Shown here: positions 18,195 through 27,097 of the stretch, piece by piece | How the letters are laid out: each line of letters opens with the position of its first letter | How positions within the stretch are numbered: position 1 is the first letter of the stretch | Assembly (NCBI GenBank): GCA_900552055.1 | Contig: URYI01000002.1 | Location: 1 to 54,231 of the forward strand | Length of the DNA: 54,231 nucleotides | Direction of reading: 5' to 3' | Origin: an uncultured Eubacteriales bacterium | GTDB lineage: Bacteria; Bacillota; Clostridia; Christensenellales; QALW01 | Translations under genes and position numbers: made by a program | The notes under the pieces: generated by a model | What the model was told of the DNA's origin: nothing | Seen by the model: only the letters and a program-made list of their open reading frames with translations | Databases searched by the model: none

Positions 18195-18320
18195 TTGCAC
18201 TTTTGTCCTGATTTTTGCACTATTTTGCACTAATATTTGTGGTTTTTAGTGTTTTTCATGCCTTAAAGTGCCAATATATTTGAACATTTACCCCGTGCAA
18301 AATAGTGCAATAAAGTGCAA
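18195..18320. repeat. Inverted array of 10-bp-phased TTGCAC / GTGCAA sites
   Basis: TTGCAC occurs at 18195, 18215 and 18225. The reverse complement GTGCAA occurs at 18295, 18305 and 18315. The core forms a 19-bp inverted repeat (18212-18230 against 18295-18313) with one mismatch and a 64-bp spacer. The 10-bp steps put the sites on one face of the helix. They lie about 110-235 bp before the transposase start. Likely roles are transposase-binding sites of the left end, an operator for the transposition genes, or both. Confidence 0.7.
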
Positions 18321-18429
18321 AAATTATTTATCTTTTAGTTTGATATGTGTCAAAATGTCTCTGAGATTGAGATTCAGGACTTGATTTATTCCGAAAGGTG
18401 AGTGATGAATGTGTGTGAGGTAATTCATT

Positions 18430-20136
18430 ATGACAAACTTCACACCCAAAAAATGTAAACAAATTGCACTTGCAAGACTTGATATCGTTCATAAATGGCT
18501 TGAATTCAGGAATAAATCTCAAAATAAACTTCAAGCCGATTATGATTTTGTGAAATTGCATAATACTTCAAATTCTCACCTTTTTGAAATTTTAGGGGAA
18601 ATATCCCGTGGTAGTTTGCATCGCTGGCTTGCTATGCTAAATGGAACGGAAGACTATACAAAACTTCTGCCACAATATAAGTATAGCAGTGTAAATGATT
18701 ATCGGACAGTATTGAATGATGGAGAAATTAAAATATTTATGGGGTTGCTTTTGCACCCGAATAGAATTTCAATCGGAAAAGCAGTTGCACTCACTAAATA
18801 CAAATTGCATGAGCAAGGGCAAAGTTTTATACCTGCAGATATTACATTTAGACGTTATGCAAAATGGTTTAAGGATAATAATTATGACAAATGGATTCTC
18901 GCTCGTGACGGAGAAAAAGCACTTTCTGATAAAGTTGAACCATATATAAAACGTGACGCTTCTCTTTTAGAAGTCGGGGATATTTTAGTAGCCGACGGAC
19001 ATAAATTAGCGTTTCAGGTGATAAATCCATTCACAGGCAAACCCACAAGAGTAACTCTTGTCGGATTTTTGGATTGGAAATCAACAGCTTTAGTTGGTTA
19101 TGAAATTATGCTTGAAGAAAATACGCAATGCATAGCATCGGCTCTTAGGAATGCAATTATCAATCTTGATATGATACCGAAAGTTGTTTATCAGGATAAC
19201 GGCAGAGCATTTAGAGCAAAATATTTTACTGACGATAAAGGATTCACAGAACTTGGATTTCAAGGATTGTATTCAAAACTCGGAATAGAAACCGTTTTTG
19301 CAAGACCATATAACGCCCGAGCAAAAGTAATTGAAAGATTTTTTAAAGAATTTCAGGAAGGTTTTGAAAAATTGTTGCCGAGCTACATCGGAAGCAGTAT
19401 TCAAAACAAACCTGCGTATATGATGAGGAATGAAAAATTCCACAAAAGTCTTCATAACGAATATGTCCCCACAATAGAAGAAACAATCAAAATGATAGAT
19501 ATGTGGCTGCGTTTTAAGAATTCTCAACCTTGCCCTAATGCTCTGGATAAAACAGTGGCTGAAGTTTTAGAAGAACGAAAAAGACAAAATATTGATATAA
19601 ATGCACTTGACGATTTGATGCTTGCAACAGAAGTAAAAACAATTCAAAGAAACGGCATAAGGTTCTTAAATTGCGACTATTTTGACGAAAGGTTATATGG
19701 ATTTAAGAGCAAAGTTCTTATTAAATACAATCTTTTTGACCTGACAAGTATTAAGGTTTACACCCCGAAAGGCGAATATTTATGCACCGCAGAACGTGTA
19801 ACAGAAACACATCCGATGGCAAAACTCTTGGGTGATGTTAAAGATTTTGAGGATTACAAGCAAAAAATTGTCAAACAACGACAACTCAAAAAGAAAACAG
19901 TTGAGTCTGTTAAAAAATATCTGGAAACAGAAGATATTAAAATATTAGAAACAAAAACTGGAGAACCAACAGTTCAAGCTGTGTTTAAAAGCTGTTCAAA
20001 TGGTGTTTACAAGAGTTTTAAAAATAATGCTGATAAATATGAGTATTTAATAATCCATAATCCACAAGATGAATGGATAGAAAAATTTAAGCAAACAAAG
20101 GAGTATCAATTGTTATATGAAGAAAATATTTGTTAA
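18430..20136 (+). CDS. Mu/TnsB-family DDE transposase
   Basis: A 568-residue protein with an N-terminal DNA-binding region, an RNase H-like integrase core and a Mu-type C-terminal domain. Catalytic candidates are D189 (L-V-A-D-G-H), D256 (V-Y-Q-D-N-G-R-A) and E302 (K-V-I-E-R-F-F-K-E-F). The long D-to-E spacing (45 residues) is closer to MuA and TnsB than to classic IS elements. A-R-P-Y-N-A-R-A-K-V before the Glu is typical of this superfamily. It would cut and join transposon ends. It overlaps the ATPase gene by 20 nt, which supports coupled expression. The start ATG has a GAGGT site. Confidence 0.92.
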   Translation: MTNFTPKKCKQIALARLDIVHKWLEFRNKSQNKLQADYDFVKLHNTSNSHLFEILGEISRGSLHRWLAMLNGTEDYTKLLPQYKYSSVNDYRTVLNDGEIKIFMGLLLHPNRISIGKAVALTKYKLHEQGQSFIPADITFRRYAKWFKDNNYDKWILARDGEKALSDKVEPYIKRDASLLEVGDILVADGHKLAFQVINPFTGKPTRVTLVGFLDWKSTALVGYEIMLEENTQCIASALRNAIINLDMIPKVVYQDNGRAFRAKYFTDDKGFTELGFQGLYSKLGIETVFARPYNARAKVIERFFKEFQEGFEKLLPSYIGSSIQNKPAYMMRNEKFHKSLHNEYVPTIEETIKMIDMWLRFKNSQPCPNALDKTVAEVLEERKRQNIDINALDDLMLATEVKTIQRNGIRFLNCDYFDERLYGFKSKVLIKYNLFDLTSIKVYTPKGEYLCTAERVTETHPMAKLLGDVKDFEDYKQKIVKQRQLKKKTVESVKKYLETEDIKILETKTGEPTVQAVFKSCSNGVYKSFKNNADKYEYLIIHNPQDEWIEKFKQTKEYQLLYEENIC

Positions 20137-20797
20137 AACGCAAAACATAAAAAACTTTATCGGACTTGTTGAAAATCTGATAAACAAACCCCAAAATATC
20201 CCGAAGATGGGATTAGTGTATGGTGAACCGGGACTCGGAAAATCCCAAACAGCTTTATGGCTTGCGTGCAAATATGATGGAATTTATCTTCGGGCATCAA
20301 ACCTTATGACAGGCAGATGGCTGCTTGAAGAAATTGTTAAAGAGCTTGATGAAATACCAAGATTTTTGACATCGGATAATTTTAATATCGTTGTAAAAAA
20401 GCTGAAAAATAACCCGCAAGTGATTTTTATTGATGAAATTGATTATTTAATGAATAACTACAAAACCATTGAAACCCTGCGTGATATCCACGATGAAACC
20501 GGATGCCCGATAATTTTTATCGGAATGGGTTTGGTGCACAGAAAACTTGAACGATACAAACACCTTTATGACAGATTTTCAGAAATTCTGAAGTTTGAAA
20601 CATTTGGAATGAATGATTTATCGCAAATAATCGGGCAACTTTCAGAAGTTCCATTTACTCCCGATGCGATTGAATATATACATTTAAAATACAATAGATT
20701 CCGGCAAATTGTTCAATTAATAAATCAAATGGAAACATTCTCAAAAGATAATAATTTAGCGGAAATTACAAAAGAAATTATGGAGCAGATTTTATGA
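20117..20797 (+). CDS. MuB/TnsC-like AAA+ transposition ATPase
   Basis: A 226-residue ATPase with Walker A G36-E-P-G-L-G-K-S43, Walker B V-I-F-I-D-E-I-D (102-109), and an I-I-F-I-G-M-G sensor-like strand. Its size and place directly after the DDE transposase fit MuB, TniB or TnsC, which select target DNA and activate the transposase. It lacks the long N- and C-terminal extensions of TnsC and is nearer MuB in length. It overlaps the neighbouring genes by 20 and 4 nt. Confidence 0.88.
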   Translation: MKKIFVKTQNIKNFIGLVENLINKPQNIPKMGLVYGEPGLGKSQTALWLACKYDGIYLRASNLMTGRWLLEEIVKELDEIPRFLTSDNFNIVVKKLKNNPQVIFIDEIDYLMNNYKTIETLRDIHDETGCPIIFIGMGLVHRKLERYKHLYDRFSEILKFETFGMNDLSQIIGQLSEVPFTPDAIEYIHLKYNRFRQIVQLINQMETFSKDNNLAEITKEIMEQIL

Positions 20798-21348
20798 ACA
20801 TAGAAAAATTGGCGCGACATTTAAAAGAATTTACACTTGATGAAATTGAAATGATTGCGGAATGCGATTGTAAAACAGAACTTGAACTGCTTTTGAACGA
20901 GGATAAATTGGTATTTGGACAAGGATTATATAAATATCAGGAAGAAAAGCCTAAGCAAGAATTTATCATTTGCACAAACCAAGTGACAAATTTTCAGGTT
21001 ATAACATTTGATGCTGCGATTAATTATTTTTTGGAAAATTATGTCAAAAACAATTGTAAATTAAATACTTACAGAAGATATCGAAGAATGTTAAAATACT
21101 ACATTTCCCCATTTTTCAAAAATAAAAATTTAAATGATATTACTTGTAACGATATTCAAGAATTTTACGATTTTTGTAAAGGCAGAAATTTGCCACCAAA
21201 AGTATTGAAAAATACACTAGCACTTCTAAATCAGATGATTAAATATTTTCAAAATCTTGGAATAATTGATAGAACTTGTAATTTTCAGGTGCGAAGATTA
21301 TCTGATAAAACAAAATTTACAGTAGACAGAATAATTTTTGAGGTATAA
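20794..21348 (+). CDS. Orphan core-binding (SAM-like) domain of tyrosine recombinase type, no catalytic domain
   Basis: A 184-residue protein. The N-terminal ~75 residues are acidic and helical. Residues 75-165 look like the core-binding domain of tyrosine recombinases: L-N-T-Y-R-R-Y-R-R-M-L-K-Y-Y, followed by L-N-D-I-T-C-N-D-I-Q-E-F-Y, and L-L-N-Q-M-I-K-Y-F near the end. The protein stops before any catalytic domain, so the R-H-R-Y tetrad is absent. Its 4-nt overlap with the ATPase gene places it firmly in the transposition operon. It could be a DNA-binding accessory that directs target choice or end recognition, or a truncated recombinase remnant. The domain assignment is from pattern memory. 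Confidence 0.6.
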   Translation: MNIEKLARHLKEFTLDEIEMIAECDCKTELELLLNEDKLVFGQGLYKYQEEKPKQEFIICTNQVTNFQVITFDAAINYFLENYVKNNCKLNTYRRYRRMLKYYISPFFKNKNLNDITCNDIQEFYDFCKGRNLPPKVLKNTLALLNQMIKYFQNLGIIDRTCNFQVRRLSDKTKFTVDRIIFEV

Positions 21349-21350
21349 AT

Positions 21351-21752
21351 ATGACAAAATTGGATAAATTAAAGCAGGCAGAGCATTTATATGTTTACGA
21401 ACAACAACCGCTTGATGTGATTGGCACAAAACTTGATCTTTCGCGCAGGACTTTATTTTATTGGAAGAAAGAATATGAATGGGATAGAAAGAGGTTTGAA
21501 AAATGCCGAGAGCAGAAACTCTTTAATCGTGAACTGCTAAATTTTGCACAAAAAATTATGGATAAAATTTCAAATGATATTGATAATAATCAACAAACTC
21601 CACAGGCAGAAATGTATTCATTGATGAATATCTTGAAAAATTTGCCACAGGTTAAACAACAAATTACCGAGCCAAAACAAAAGTCTAACAAGAAAGAATA
21701 TTTACCGGAAGATATTGTAAAAATAGTTGAAAGAGATATTTTAGGAATGTAA
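21351..21752 (+). CDS. HTH protein resembling phage terminase small-subunit/DUF1804
   Basis: A 133-residue protein with an N-terminal helix-turn-helix (about residues 17-45: P-L-D-V-I-G-T-K-L-D-L-S-R-R-T-L-F-Y-W-K-K-E-Y-E-W) followed by a charged helical tail. The W-K-x-x-x-x-W-D-R-K-R pattern is typical of terminase small-subunit-like HTH proteins of Mu-like phages. No other phage morphogenesis genes are present, so it probably serves transposition or its control. It starts 2 nt after the preceding stop. Confidence 0.65.
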   Translation: MTKLDKLKQAEHLYVYEQQPLDVIGTKLDLSRRTLFYWKKEYEWDRKRFEKCREQKLFNRELLNFAQKIMDKISNDIDNNQQTPQAEMYSLMNILKNLPQVKQQITEPKQKSNKKEYLPEDIVKIVERDILGM

Positions 21753-21854
21753 ACATAGCACCATACTAGTTTATAAAATATTATTTTTATTTTGTTTATC
21801 TACATATTAAATGTTTGCATTGATAATGTATAAATATTCTTTATTCTAATAAAA

Positions 21855-22532
21855 CTAAGAAAGTTCTTGAACTTGCTTTTCCAGCAAACTTTTTCTCCCA
21901 TCCCAACTTATTTTGAATTTATGATAATTGTCTAATTTTGTTAGGTTTGATGTTAATTCTAGTTTTAATGAAACAACATATTCATGCAATTTGCCTATTA
22001 AAATAAGAAGAGCTTCTCTATCATTTATTACTTGTTGTTCATAAGGTAAAAGCATTTGTTCTGCAATTCCTTGTAATCGTTTTAATTCTAAATCCTTTAA
22101 TGTTAATTCGTGATACAAAACTCCTTGGTTTCTTTCACCTACAATATTGTGTAGATTGTATAACTTCAGGTTAAAACTTAAAAATTGTTCTAATAAACTA
22201 TTAAATTTGCTGTCAAAAAAGCTCGTATATTCATCAAAATCAAATTCTTTTATTGTATTTATAATTTCCATTGTCAGTTTATAATTTATCCTAAAATTCA
22301 TATCTGTAATTTCTTTTTTTATAAGAAAATTACCTAAATTTTTATCAATTACACAGAGTGTAAAATAAATTTCCGCGAAATTGTTATATAGTTTGTTTAT
22401 AATCTTATTTTTTTCATAAAGGAACAAGATTATTGAAGTCATGCCTGTTAACACAACTCCGGTAAATACTCCTGTAGAAAGATCATAAAACTTATTATTT
22501 TGTTCTGTAGCAAAAATTCCAATTAAAGACAA
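21855..22532 (-). CDS. Membrane protein of unknown function, 5' end unresolved at the junction
   Basis: A 225-residue frame read from a TTG. Residues 18-40 form a transmembrane helix (S-T-G-V-F-T-G-V-V-L-T-G-M), and the rest is a long Lys/Glu/Leu-rich helical region likely to form a coiled coil. The frame stays open upstream for about 15 more codons, coding for a very hydrophobic run of Ile and Leu, before a TAA inside the clpC terminator region. No ATG or GTG is present there. The natural start was therefore probably cut off where the two segments meet. It may be cargo of the transposon or a host gene beside it. Confidence 0.6.
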   Translation of the reverse strand: MSLIGIFATEQNNKFYDLSTGVFTGVVLTGMTSIILFLYEKNKIINKLYNNFAEIYFTLCVIDKNLGNFLIKKEITDMNFRINYKLTMEIINTIKEFDFDEYTSFFDSKFNSLLEQFLSFNLKLYNLHNIVGERNQGVLYHELTLKDLELKRLQGIAEQMLLPYEQQVINDREALLILIGKLHEYVVSLKLELTSNLTKLDNYHKFKISWDGRKSLLEKQVQELS

Positions 22533-22564
22533 AATTAATATAATTATGCAAGATATAATAATGT
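22533..22564. other. Probable junction of two unrelated genomic segments
   Basis: To the left, all DNA is AT-rich with Vampirovibrionia-style genes. To the right, from the clpC terminator on, the DNA is richer in G+C and carries a continuous clostridial gene order. The leftward membrane gene loses its start here. No transposon end or tRNA marks the join. Confidence 0.7.
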
Positions 22565-22585
22565 CTTCTGAAAATTATTCAGAAG
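22565..22585 (-). terminator. Hairpin at the end of clpC
   Basis: Perfect 8-bp stem CTTCTGAA / TTCAGAAG with a 5-nt loop. The clpC stop codon lies within its loop. The following T-rich tract is interrupted (ACATTATTATAT), either because the terminator is weak or because its natural tail was replaced at the junction. Confidence 0.6.
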
Positions 22586-25040
22586 CCTTGCTCGAATCAG
22601 CGGCCGTTGCGCTGTCCAGCTTTTTTATTGTTATTTTATCCTCTTCGGCATCCAAGAGCACCTTGTCCGAGAGTTTTATTGTTCCGGCTAAAAGCTCTTC
22701 GCTTAATCTGTCTTCTACAGTCCGCTGTATTTCGCGGCGGAGCGGACGTGCGCCGTAAACAGAGTCGAAGCCTTTTTTGGCCAGCAGATCGCGGGCCGCG
22801 TCGGTAACGGTAAGGTATACTCCGCGCTCTTCCAGTCTCTTAATTACCTGACTGAGCATAAGGGAAGCGATTTCCTTAATATCAGCCTCTCTGAGGGGAT
22901 GGAATACTATGATTTCGTCTATACGGTTCAGGAACTCAGGACGGAAAGTCTTTTTAAGCTCGGACGTCATTATATCCTTAATCTCCTCATATTCCTTTTC
23001 ACCCTGGGGAGTGCCGCTGCTGAAGCCTAATGTTTTCTTATCCCGTATATTCTGCGCGCCCACATTGCTGGTCATTATTATTACGGTGTTTTTAAAGTCT
23101 ACCGTTCTGCCTTTGCCGTCTGTCAGCCGTCCGTCCTCAAGGATTTGCAGCAGGACGTTAAATACGTCAGGATGCGCTTTTTCTATTTCATCGAGCAGTA
23201 CTACCGAATAGGGCTTGCGCCGTATTTTTTCGGTGAGCTGGCCGCCCTCGTCATAGCCTACATATCCCGGAGGCGCTCCGATCAGACGTGCCGTGGTATG
23301 CTTCTCCATATATTCGCTCATATCAATGCGCACCATCGCGCTGCTGTCCCCAAAGAGCGCTTCGGCTAAAGCCTTGCACAGTTCGGTTTTGCCTACGCCG
23401 GTAGGTCCAAGGAAGATAAATGAGCCGATTGGCCTTTTAGGATCCTTCAGCCCGGCATAAGCCCTTCTGACGGCGCGTGATACGGCCGCTACCGCTTCGT
23501 CCTGGCCGATTACCCGCTTATGCAGCACTTCTTCCAGGTGAAGCAGCCTGTCGGCTTCGTCCTGCGTAAGGCGCTTTACCGGAATGCCAGTCCAGGATGA
23601 AACAATTTCAGCTATATGCTCGGCCGTTACTACCGGCTTTTCAGTCTGGGTCTTATCGTTCCATTCCTTGCGGCGCTTTTCCATATCCTCTTTAATAGCC
23701 TTCTCCTCATCTCTTACCGATGCGGCGCGCTCGTAATTCTGCTGGGAAATTGCTTCTTCCTTTTCGGCAGAAAGCGCTTTAAGCTTATCCTCAAGCTCTT
23801 TCATATCCTGCGGCACTGTGATAGAATTAATCCTTACCCGGCTGGCCGCTTCGTCGATAAGGTCTATAGCTTTATCGGGCAGGAAACGGTCGCTTATATA
23901 TCTGTCCGAGAGATTAACCGCTTCTTTTATCGCTTCGTCCGAGATAATAACCTTATGATGGGCTTCATATTTATCCCTAAGGCCCATAAGTATCTGAACA
24001 GCTTCCTCAGGGGAGGGGGGATTGACGGTCACAGGCTGGAACCTGCGCTCGAGAGCTGCGTCCTTCTCTATATATTTGCGGTATTCGTTCAGAGTGGTGG
24101 CGCCTATGGTCTGCATTTCGCCTCTTGCCAGCATAGGCTTAATTATATTGGCCGCGTCTATAGCGCCTTCAGCTGCGCCTGCGCCCACAAGAGTATGCAC
24201 TTCATCTATGAACAGAATTATATTTCCGGCCTTTTTAAGTTCGTTAATTGCGCCTTTAAGCCGCTCTTCAAATTCGCCGCGGTATTTGGCGCCTGCAAGC
24301 ATACCTGTAAGGTCGAGCGCAATCAAGCGCTTGTTTTTAAGATTTTCAGGCACGCTGCCCTGGACTATTTTCTGGGCCAGCCCTTCTACAACCGCAGATT
24401 TGCCTACGCCCGGCTCACCCAGCAGTATCGGGTTGTTTTTAGTCCGGCGGGACAATATCTGTATTATCCTTTCTATTTCCGTGTCCCTGCCTATAACCGG
24501 GTCTAATTCGTTATTTTTTGCAGCGGCGGTTAAATCCCGTCCGTATTGGTCCAGTATAGGGGTTTTATCTCCCTTATTGGAGCCGTGGACGCTTCCCGGC
24601 GCGCCGGACGAAGCCTGCTGATTAAAGATGCTTTCCAGCATGGGGCGGGGGTCAGGAAGCAGTTCGGCCAGTATCCGCGCGGCTACTCCGTCCCGTTCGT
24701 TCAGCAGAGCAAGAAGCATATGCTCGGTGCCTGTATAATTTTGTCCCATCTGCCGCGCCTGCTGCATGCTCATCTCCAATATTCGTTTGCTGCGCGGCGT
24801 AAAATCAAAGTTTGCAGTTATGTTAAAATCTCCGCTGCCCACAAGATTTTTTGCCAGCTCAGCTATTTTTTCAGGAGTAACGCCGTATTCTCGAAGTGCT
24901 TCGCCGGCGGCGCTGTCCCCCGAAGCAATACCGTATAAAATATGCTCGGTGCCGACATAATTAAAGCCGTTCGCCTGTGCAAACTCCTGGGCAGTATTGA
25001 GCGCGTTCTGCGCGTTGTCGGTAAATCCTCCGTACATCAT
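22575..25040 (-). CDS. clpC: ATP-dependent Clp protease unfoldase ClpC
   Basis: An 821-residue Hsp100 protein. It has an N-domain of two Clp-N repeats (about 1-145), AAA+ domain 1 with Walker A G-E-P-G-V-G-K-S (about residue 207) and I-D-E-V-H, and a middle coiled coil with a UVR-like segment ([12 protein letters not shown], about 425-440). AAA+ domain 2 follows with G-P-T-G-V-G-K-T and a C-terminal D2 small domain. ClpC unfolds McsB-arginylated and other substrates for ClpP. An AAGGAG site 8 nt upstream supports the first of two adjacent ATGs. It is the last gene of the ctsR-mcsA-mcsB-clpC operon. Confidence 0.97.
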   Translation of the reverse strand: MMYGGFTDNAQNALNTAQEFAQANGFNYVGTEHILYGIASGDSAAGEALREYGVTPEKIAELAKNLVGSGDFNITANFDFTPRSKRILEMSMQQARQMGQNYTGTEHMLLALLNERDGVAARILAELLPDPRPMLESIFNQQASSGAPGSVHGSNKGDKTPILDQYGRDLTAAAKNNELDPVIGRDTEIERIIQILSRRTKNNPILLGEPGVGKSAVVEGLAQKIVQGSVPENLKNKRLIALDLTGMLAGAKYRGEFEERLKGAINELKKAGNIILFIDEVHTLVGAGAAEGAIDAANIIKPMLARGEMQTIGATTLNEYRKYIEKDAALERRFQPVTVNPPSPEEAVQILMGLRDKYEAHHKVIISDEAIKEAVNLSDRYISDRFLPDKAIDLIDEAASRVRINSITVPQDMKELEDKLKALSAEKEEAISQQNYERAASVRDEEKAIKEDMEKRRKEWNDKTQTEKPVVTAEHIAEIVSSWTGIPVKRLTQDEADRLLHLEEVLHKRVIGQDEAVAAVSRAVRRAYAGLKDPKRPIGSFIFLGPTGVGKTELCKALAEALFGDSSAMVRIDMSEYMEKHTTARLIGAPPGYVGYDEGGQLTEKIRRKPYSVVLLDEIEKAHPDVFNVLLQILEDGRLTDGKGRTVDFKNTVIIMTSNVGAQNIRDKKTLGFSSGTPQGEKEYEEIKDIMTSELKKTFRPEFLNRIDEIIVFHPLREADIKEIASLMLSQVIKRLEERGVYLTVTDAARDLLAKKGFDSVYGARPLRREIQRTVEDRLSEELLAGTIKLSDKVLLDAEEDKITIKKLDSATAADSSKASE

Positions 25041-25096
25041 AATAAAAACTCCTTCTTCCCGAAGATTTTGTTAATTTGCTGTCGGGAGGCAGCTCT

Positions 25097-26089
25097 TTAA
25101 TTTATCTGTGTCTGACTGATGCGATCCGCAACCAGTTTTGCTCTTATTTCGTCTCTTTGAGCCTGGGTCAGCTCCTTTCCTTCCTTGCGGGAGATAACGG
25201 CCGGCTGAACGTCTACTATTAAGCTGTCCAAATCCGCCTCATTCTCCGCAGTTATCAGTCCCATGCCTATTCCCAGTTTTATGTCTGAAAACAGGCTCAT
25301 AAATTCATCTCTGGATAACAGCCGGGCATTAGTTAGGATTCCGTACGCCCTGCAAATCCTGTCGGCGATATAGTTGTTGCTTTTTAGGGCCTCGCGTATT
25401 TCAGTTTCGCTTTTTATAAGCTGTTCGCAGGTGTTTTTGACCAGCTTGACTATTTCACTGCGCGTATTTCCCAGGGTAATGCGGTTGGATATTTGATATA
25501 TATCTCCTTTTGCCTCCGAGCCCTCGCCGAACATGCCGCGGATGGTTATGCCTAGTTTAGACATATTGTCCATTACCGTCTGCATGCGTTTGGTAAGAGC
25601 TATAGCAGGCAGGTGCACCATAGCCGAGGCCCGCATGCCTGTTCCGAGGTTGGTGGGGCAGCAGGTCAGATAGCCCCAATTAGCATCCCGCGCAAATTCA
25701 AGCCCCATTTCCTGGAGCTCTTTATCTGCCTGAACTGCCTGTTCCAGGCTTTCCTCCAGCGAAAAACCATTGGATATAGCCTGTATCCTTATATGGTCCT
25801 CCTCATTTATCATGACTGAAACCCTGGAATTTTTCTTCAGGCATACGGCTCCGCTCTGAGTGTTGGCGGCTAATTCGCGGCTTATCTGATGGCTCTCAAA
25901 GAGCATCTGCCTTTCTAATTCGCTTATGCTGTCCATAGTCATAACCGAATATTCGCCGCTTTTGGCTATTTGGTTTATAACGGCCTGCTCCAGCTCTTTC
26001 TGCATGGCCAGGGAAGAATTATTGACAAAGGGCCTGCCCTTTATGTTTCGCGCTAACCTTACGCGGGTGGAAAGCACTATATCGTTCAT
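25097..26089 (-). CDS. mcsB: Protein arginine kinase McsB
   Basis: A 330-residue phosphagen-kinase-fold enzyme that phosphorylates arginines to mark proteins for ClpC-ClpP. The N-terminal V-L-S-T-R-V-R-L-A-R-N motif binds nucleotide. W-G-Y-L-T-C-C-P-T-N-L-G-T-G-M-R-A-S holds the conserved Cys and the catalytic region, and the R-G-M-F-G-E-G-S loop follows. I prefer the ATG at 26089, preceded by GAGGAAG, over one 18 nt upstream. It lies between mcsA and clpC. Confidence 0.96.
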   Translation of the reverse strand: MNDIVLSTRVRLARNIKGRPFVNNSSLAMQKELEQAVINQIAKSGEYSVMTMDSISELERQMLFESHQISRELAANTQSGAVCLKKNSRVSVMINEEDHIRIQAISNGFSLEESLEQAVQADKELQEMGLEFARDANWGYLTCCPTNLGTGMRASAMVHLPAIALTKRMQTVMDNMSKLGITIRGMFGEGSEAKGDIYQISNRITLGNTRSEIVKLVKNTCEQLIKSETEIREALKSNNYIADRICRAYGILTNARLLSRDEFMSLFSDIKLGIGMGLITAENEADLDSLIVDVQPAVISRKEGKELTQAQRDEIRAKLVADRISQTQIN

Positions 26090-26112
26090 TTTCACTCTTC
26101 CTCTCATTTAAT

Positions 26113-26601
26113 TTATTTTTTTGGTTCTTCTTCGGCGCGTATCTGGTCGCGCAACTGGGCGGCGCGCTCGTATTCTTCGGACGCAACCGCTTTATTCAGC
26201 TCTTCCTTTAAGGCCTTGAGCTTATCCTCAGGAGAAGCCTTAGCCGCTTCGGCGGGTACATCAGGCTTATCTATAACGCTGCCCTGTATTCTTCTTATTA
26301 CAGGCCGCAATTCCTCCCTGAAGCTGTCATAGCACTGGTCGCAGCCTAACAGGCCGTTGCTCCGGAACTGCTGAAAATGATAACCGCATGCGGGGCAGAC
26401 TTTATCCATAATGCTTTCAGGAGAAGCCAGGCCGAACCCTCCGGCAAACAGGCTGTTCAGCATGCTGTTAAAGCTGCCTAAGGAATTGAGCCCAAGCTGA
26501 GAAGCGCATTTGGAGCATAGGTGCCTTGTGCTCTTAACGCCGTTAATAACAGTATTTACTACTACAGAAGCTTCATTTTGATTGCAATTTTGACATAACA
26601 T
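26113..26601 (-). CDS. mcsA: McsA, zinc-binding activator of McsB
   Basis: A 162-residue protein with paired C-x2-C motifs near residues 3-6, 29-32, 69-72 and 86-89, which bind two zinc ions. A C-terminal UVR motif (Y-E-R-A-A-Q-L-R-D-Q-I-R, about 144-155) interacts with Clp/McsB partners. It activates the McsB arginine kinase and modulates CtsR. It lies 12 nt after ctsR and 23 nt before the mcsB start chosen here. Confidence 0.95.
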   Translation of the reverse strand: MLCQNCNQNEASVVVNTVINGVKSTRHLCSKCASQLGLNSLGSFNSMLNSLFAGGFGLASPESIMDKVCPACGYHFQQFRSNGLLGCDQCYDSFREELRPVIRRIQGSVIDKPDVPAEAAKASPEDKLKALKEELNKAVASEEYERAAQLRDQIRAEEEPKK

Positions 26602-26613
26602 AAATCATTCCTC

Positions 26614-27072
26614 CTAATCCTTTTTAAGAATAGCTATCAGTTCCTGTTTTAAAATCTCTGCCCGCAGTATATTTTTTATGTTCAGCGGCACTGCGAGCGC
26701 ATTGTCTGAAATGGAAGCCTGCATTATCCTGGCTTCATTCTTATCAATTATGTTATTGGAATATAACTGATGAATGAGATCCTCGGCTTCCCTTCGGCTG
26801 ATATTTTTTCCCATGCCTCCGTTTACCAGATGGTACAGAAAATCATTTTTAGCAGTATTGACCTTTACCACCCTTATATATCCGCCGCCGCCCCGTCTGG
26901 ATTCAATGGCATAGCCTCTGTCCAGATTGAAGCGGGTTGCAAGTACATAATTTATCTGCGAGGGCGCGCATGAGAAATAATGAGCCAATTCGTTCCGCTG
27001 AAGTTCTATTGCATCATCCTCCTCCAGCAAAGAGAGAATAAATTTCTCTATGCTGTCGCTTATAGCCGACAC
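26614..27072 (-). CDS. ctsR: Class III stress-gene repressor CtsR
   Basis: A 152-residue repressor with an N-terminal winged HTH and a glycine-rich wing, E-S-R-R-G-G-G-G-Y-I-R, that inserts into the operator minor groove. I chose the GTG at 27072 because GGAGG lies 9 nt before it. A TTG 6 nt upstream is too close to the same site. It represses its own operon, and the operator is visible upstream. Confidence 0.95.
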   Translation of the reverse strand: MSAISDSIEKFILSLLEEDDAIELQRNELAHYFSCAPSQINYVLATRFNLDRGYAIESRRGGGGYIRVVKVNTAKNDFLYHLVNGGMGKNISRREAEDLIHQLYSNNIIDKNEARIMQASISDNALAVPLNIKNILRAEILKQELIAILKKD

Positions 27073-27097
27073 TCGCAATCACCTCCAAAAGATTGTC

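Larger units (their letters stand above)
18190..21752 (+). mobile_element. Compact Mu/Tn7-like DDE transposon (right end not seen)
   Basis: Four tightly packed rightward genes: a MuA/TnsB-type transposase, a MuB/TnsC-type ATPase, a recombinase core-binding-domain protein, and an HTH protein resembling phage terminase small-subunit or DUF1804 proteins. They overlap by 20 and 4 nt, and the last pair is 2 nt apart, so this is one operon. The left boundary is given only by the array of TTGCAC/GTGCAA sites from 18195. No matching right-end array is visible before the junction at 22,53x, so the element is probably incomplete here or its right end uses different sites. No target-site duplication could be identified. 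It is inserted downstream of tRNA-Gly(CCC). Confidence 0.7.

Noticed and set aside
18195..18320. CRISPR array or plasmid iterons
   Set aside because: The repeated unit is only 6 bp with 10-bp steps and inverted halves, and no replication initiator gene is nearby.
18190..21752. CRISPR-associated transposon
   Set aside because: No Cas genes, repeats with spacers or TniQ-like protein are present near the transposase operon.
1..22564. Whole left half as a genomic island in a clostridial chromosome
   Set aside because: It consists largely of core genes (lepA, efp, accBC, tRNA) in a different style, which islands do not usually carry.
23616..24506. Long frame on the opposite strand of clpC
   Set aside because: It is antisense to a highly conserved gene and its translation is Arg/Tyr/Phe-rich with no family features. 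It is a shadow of biased codon use.
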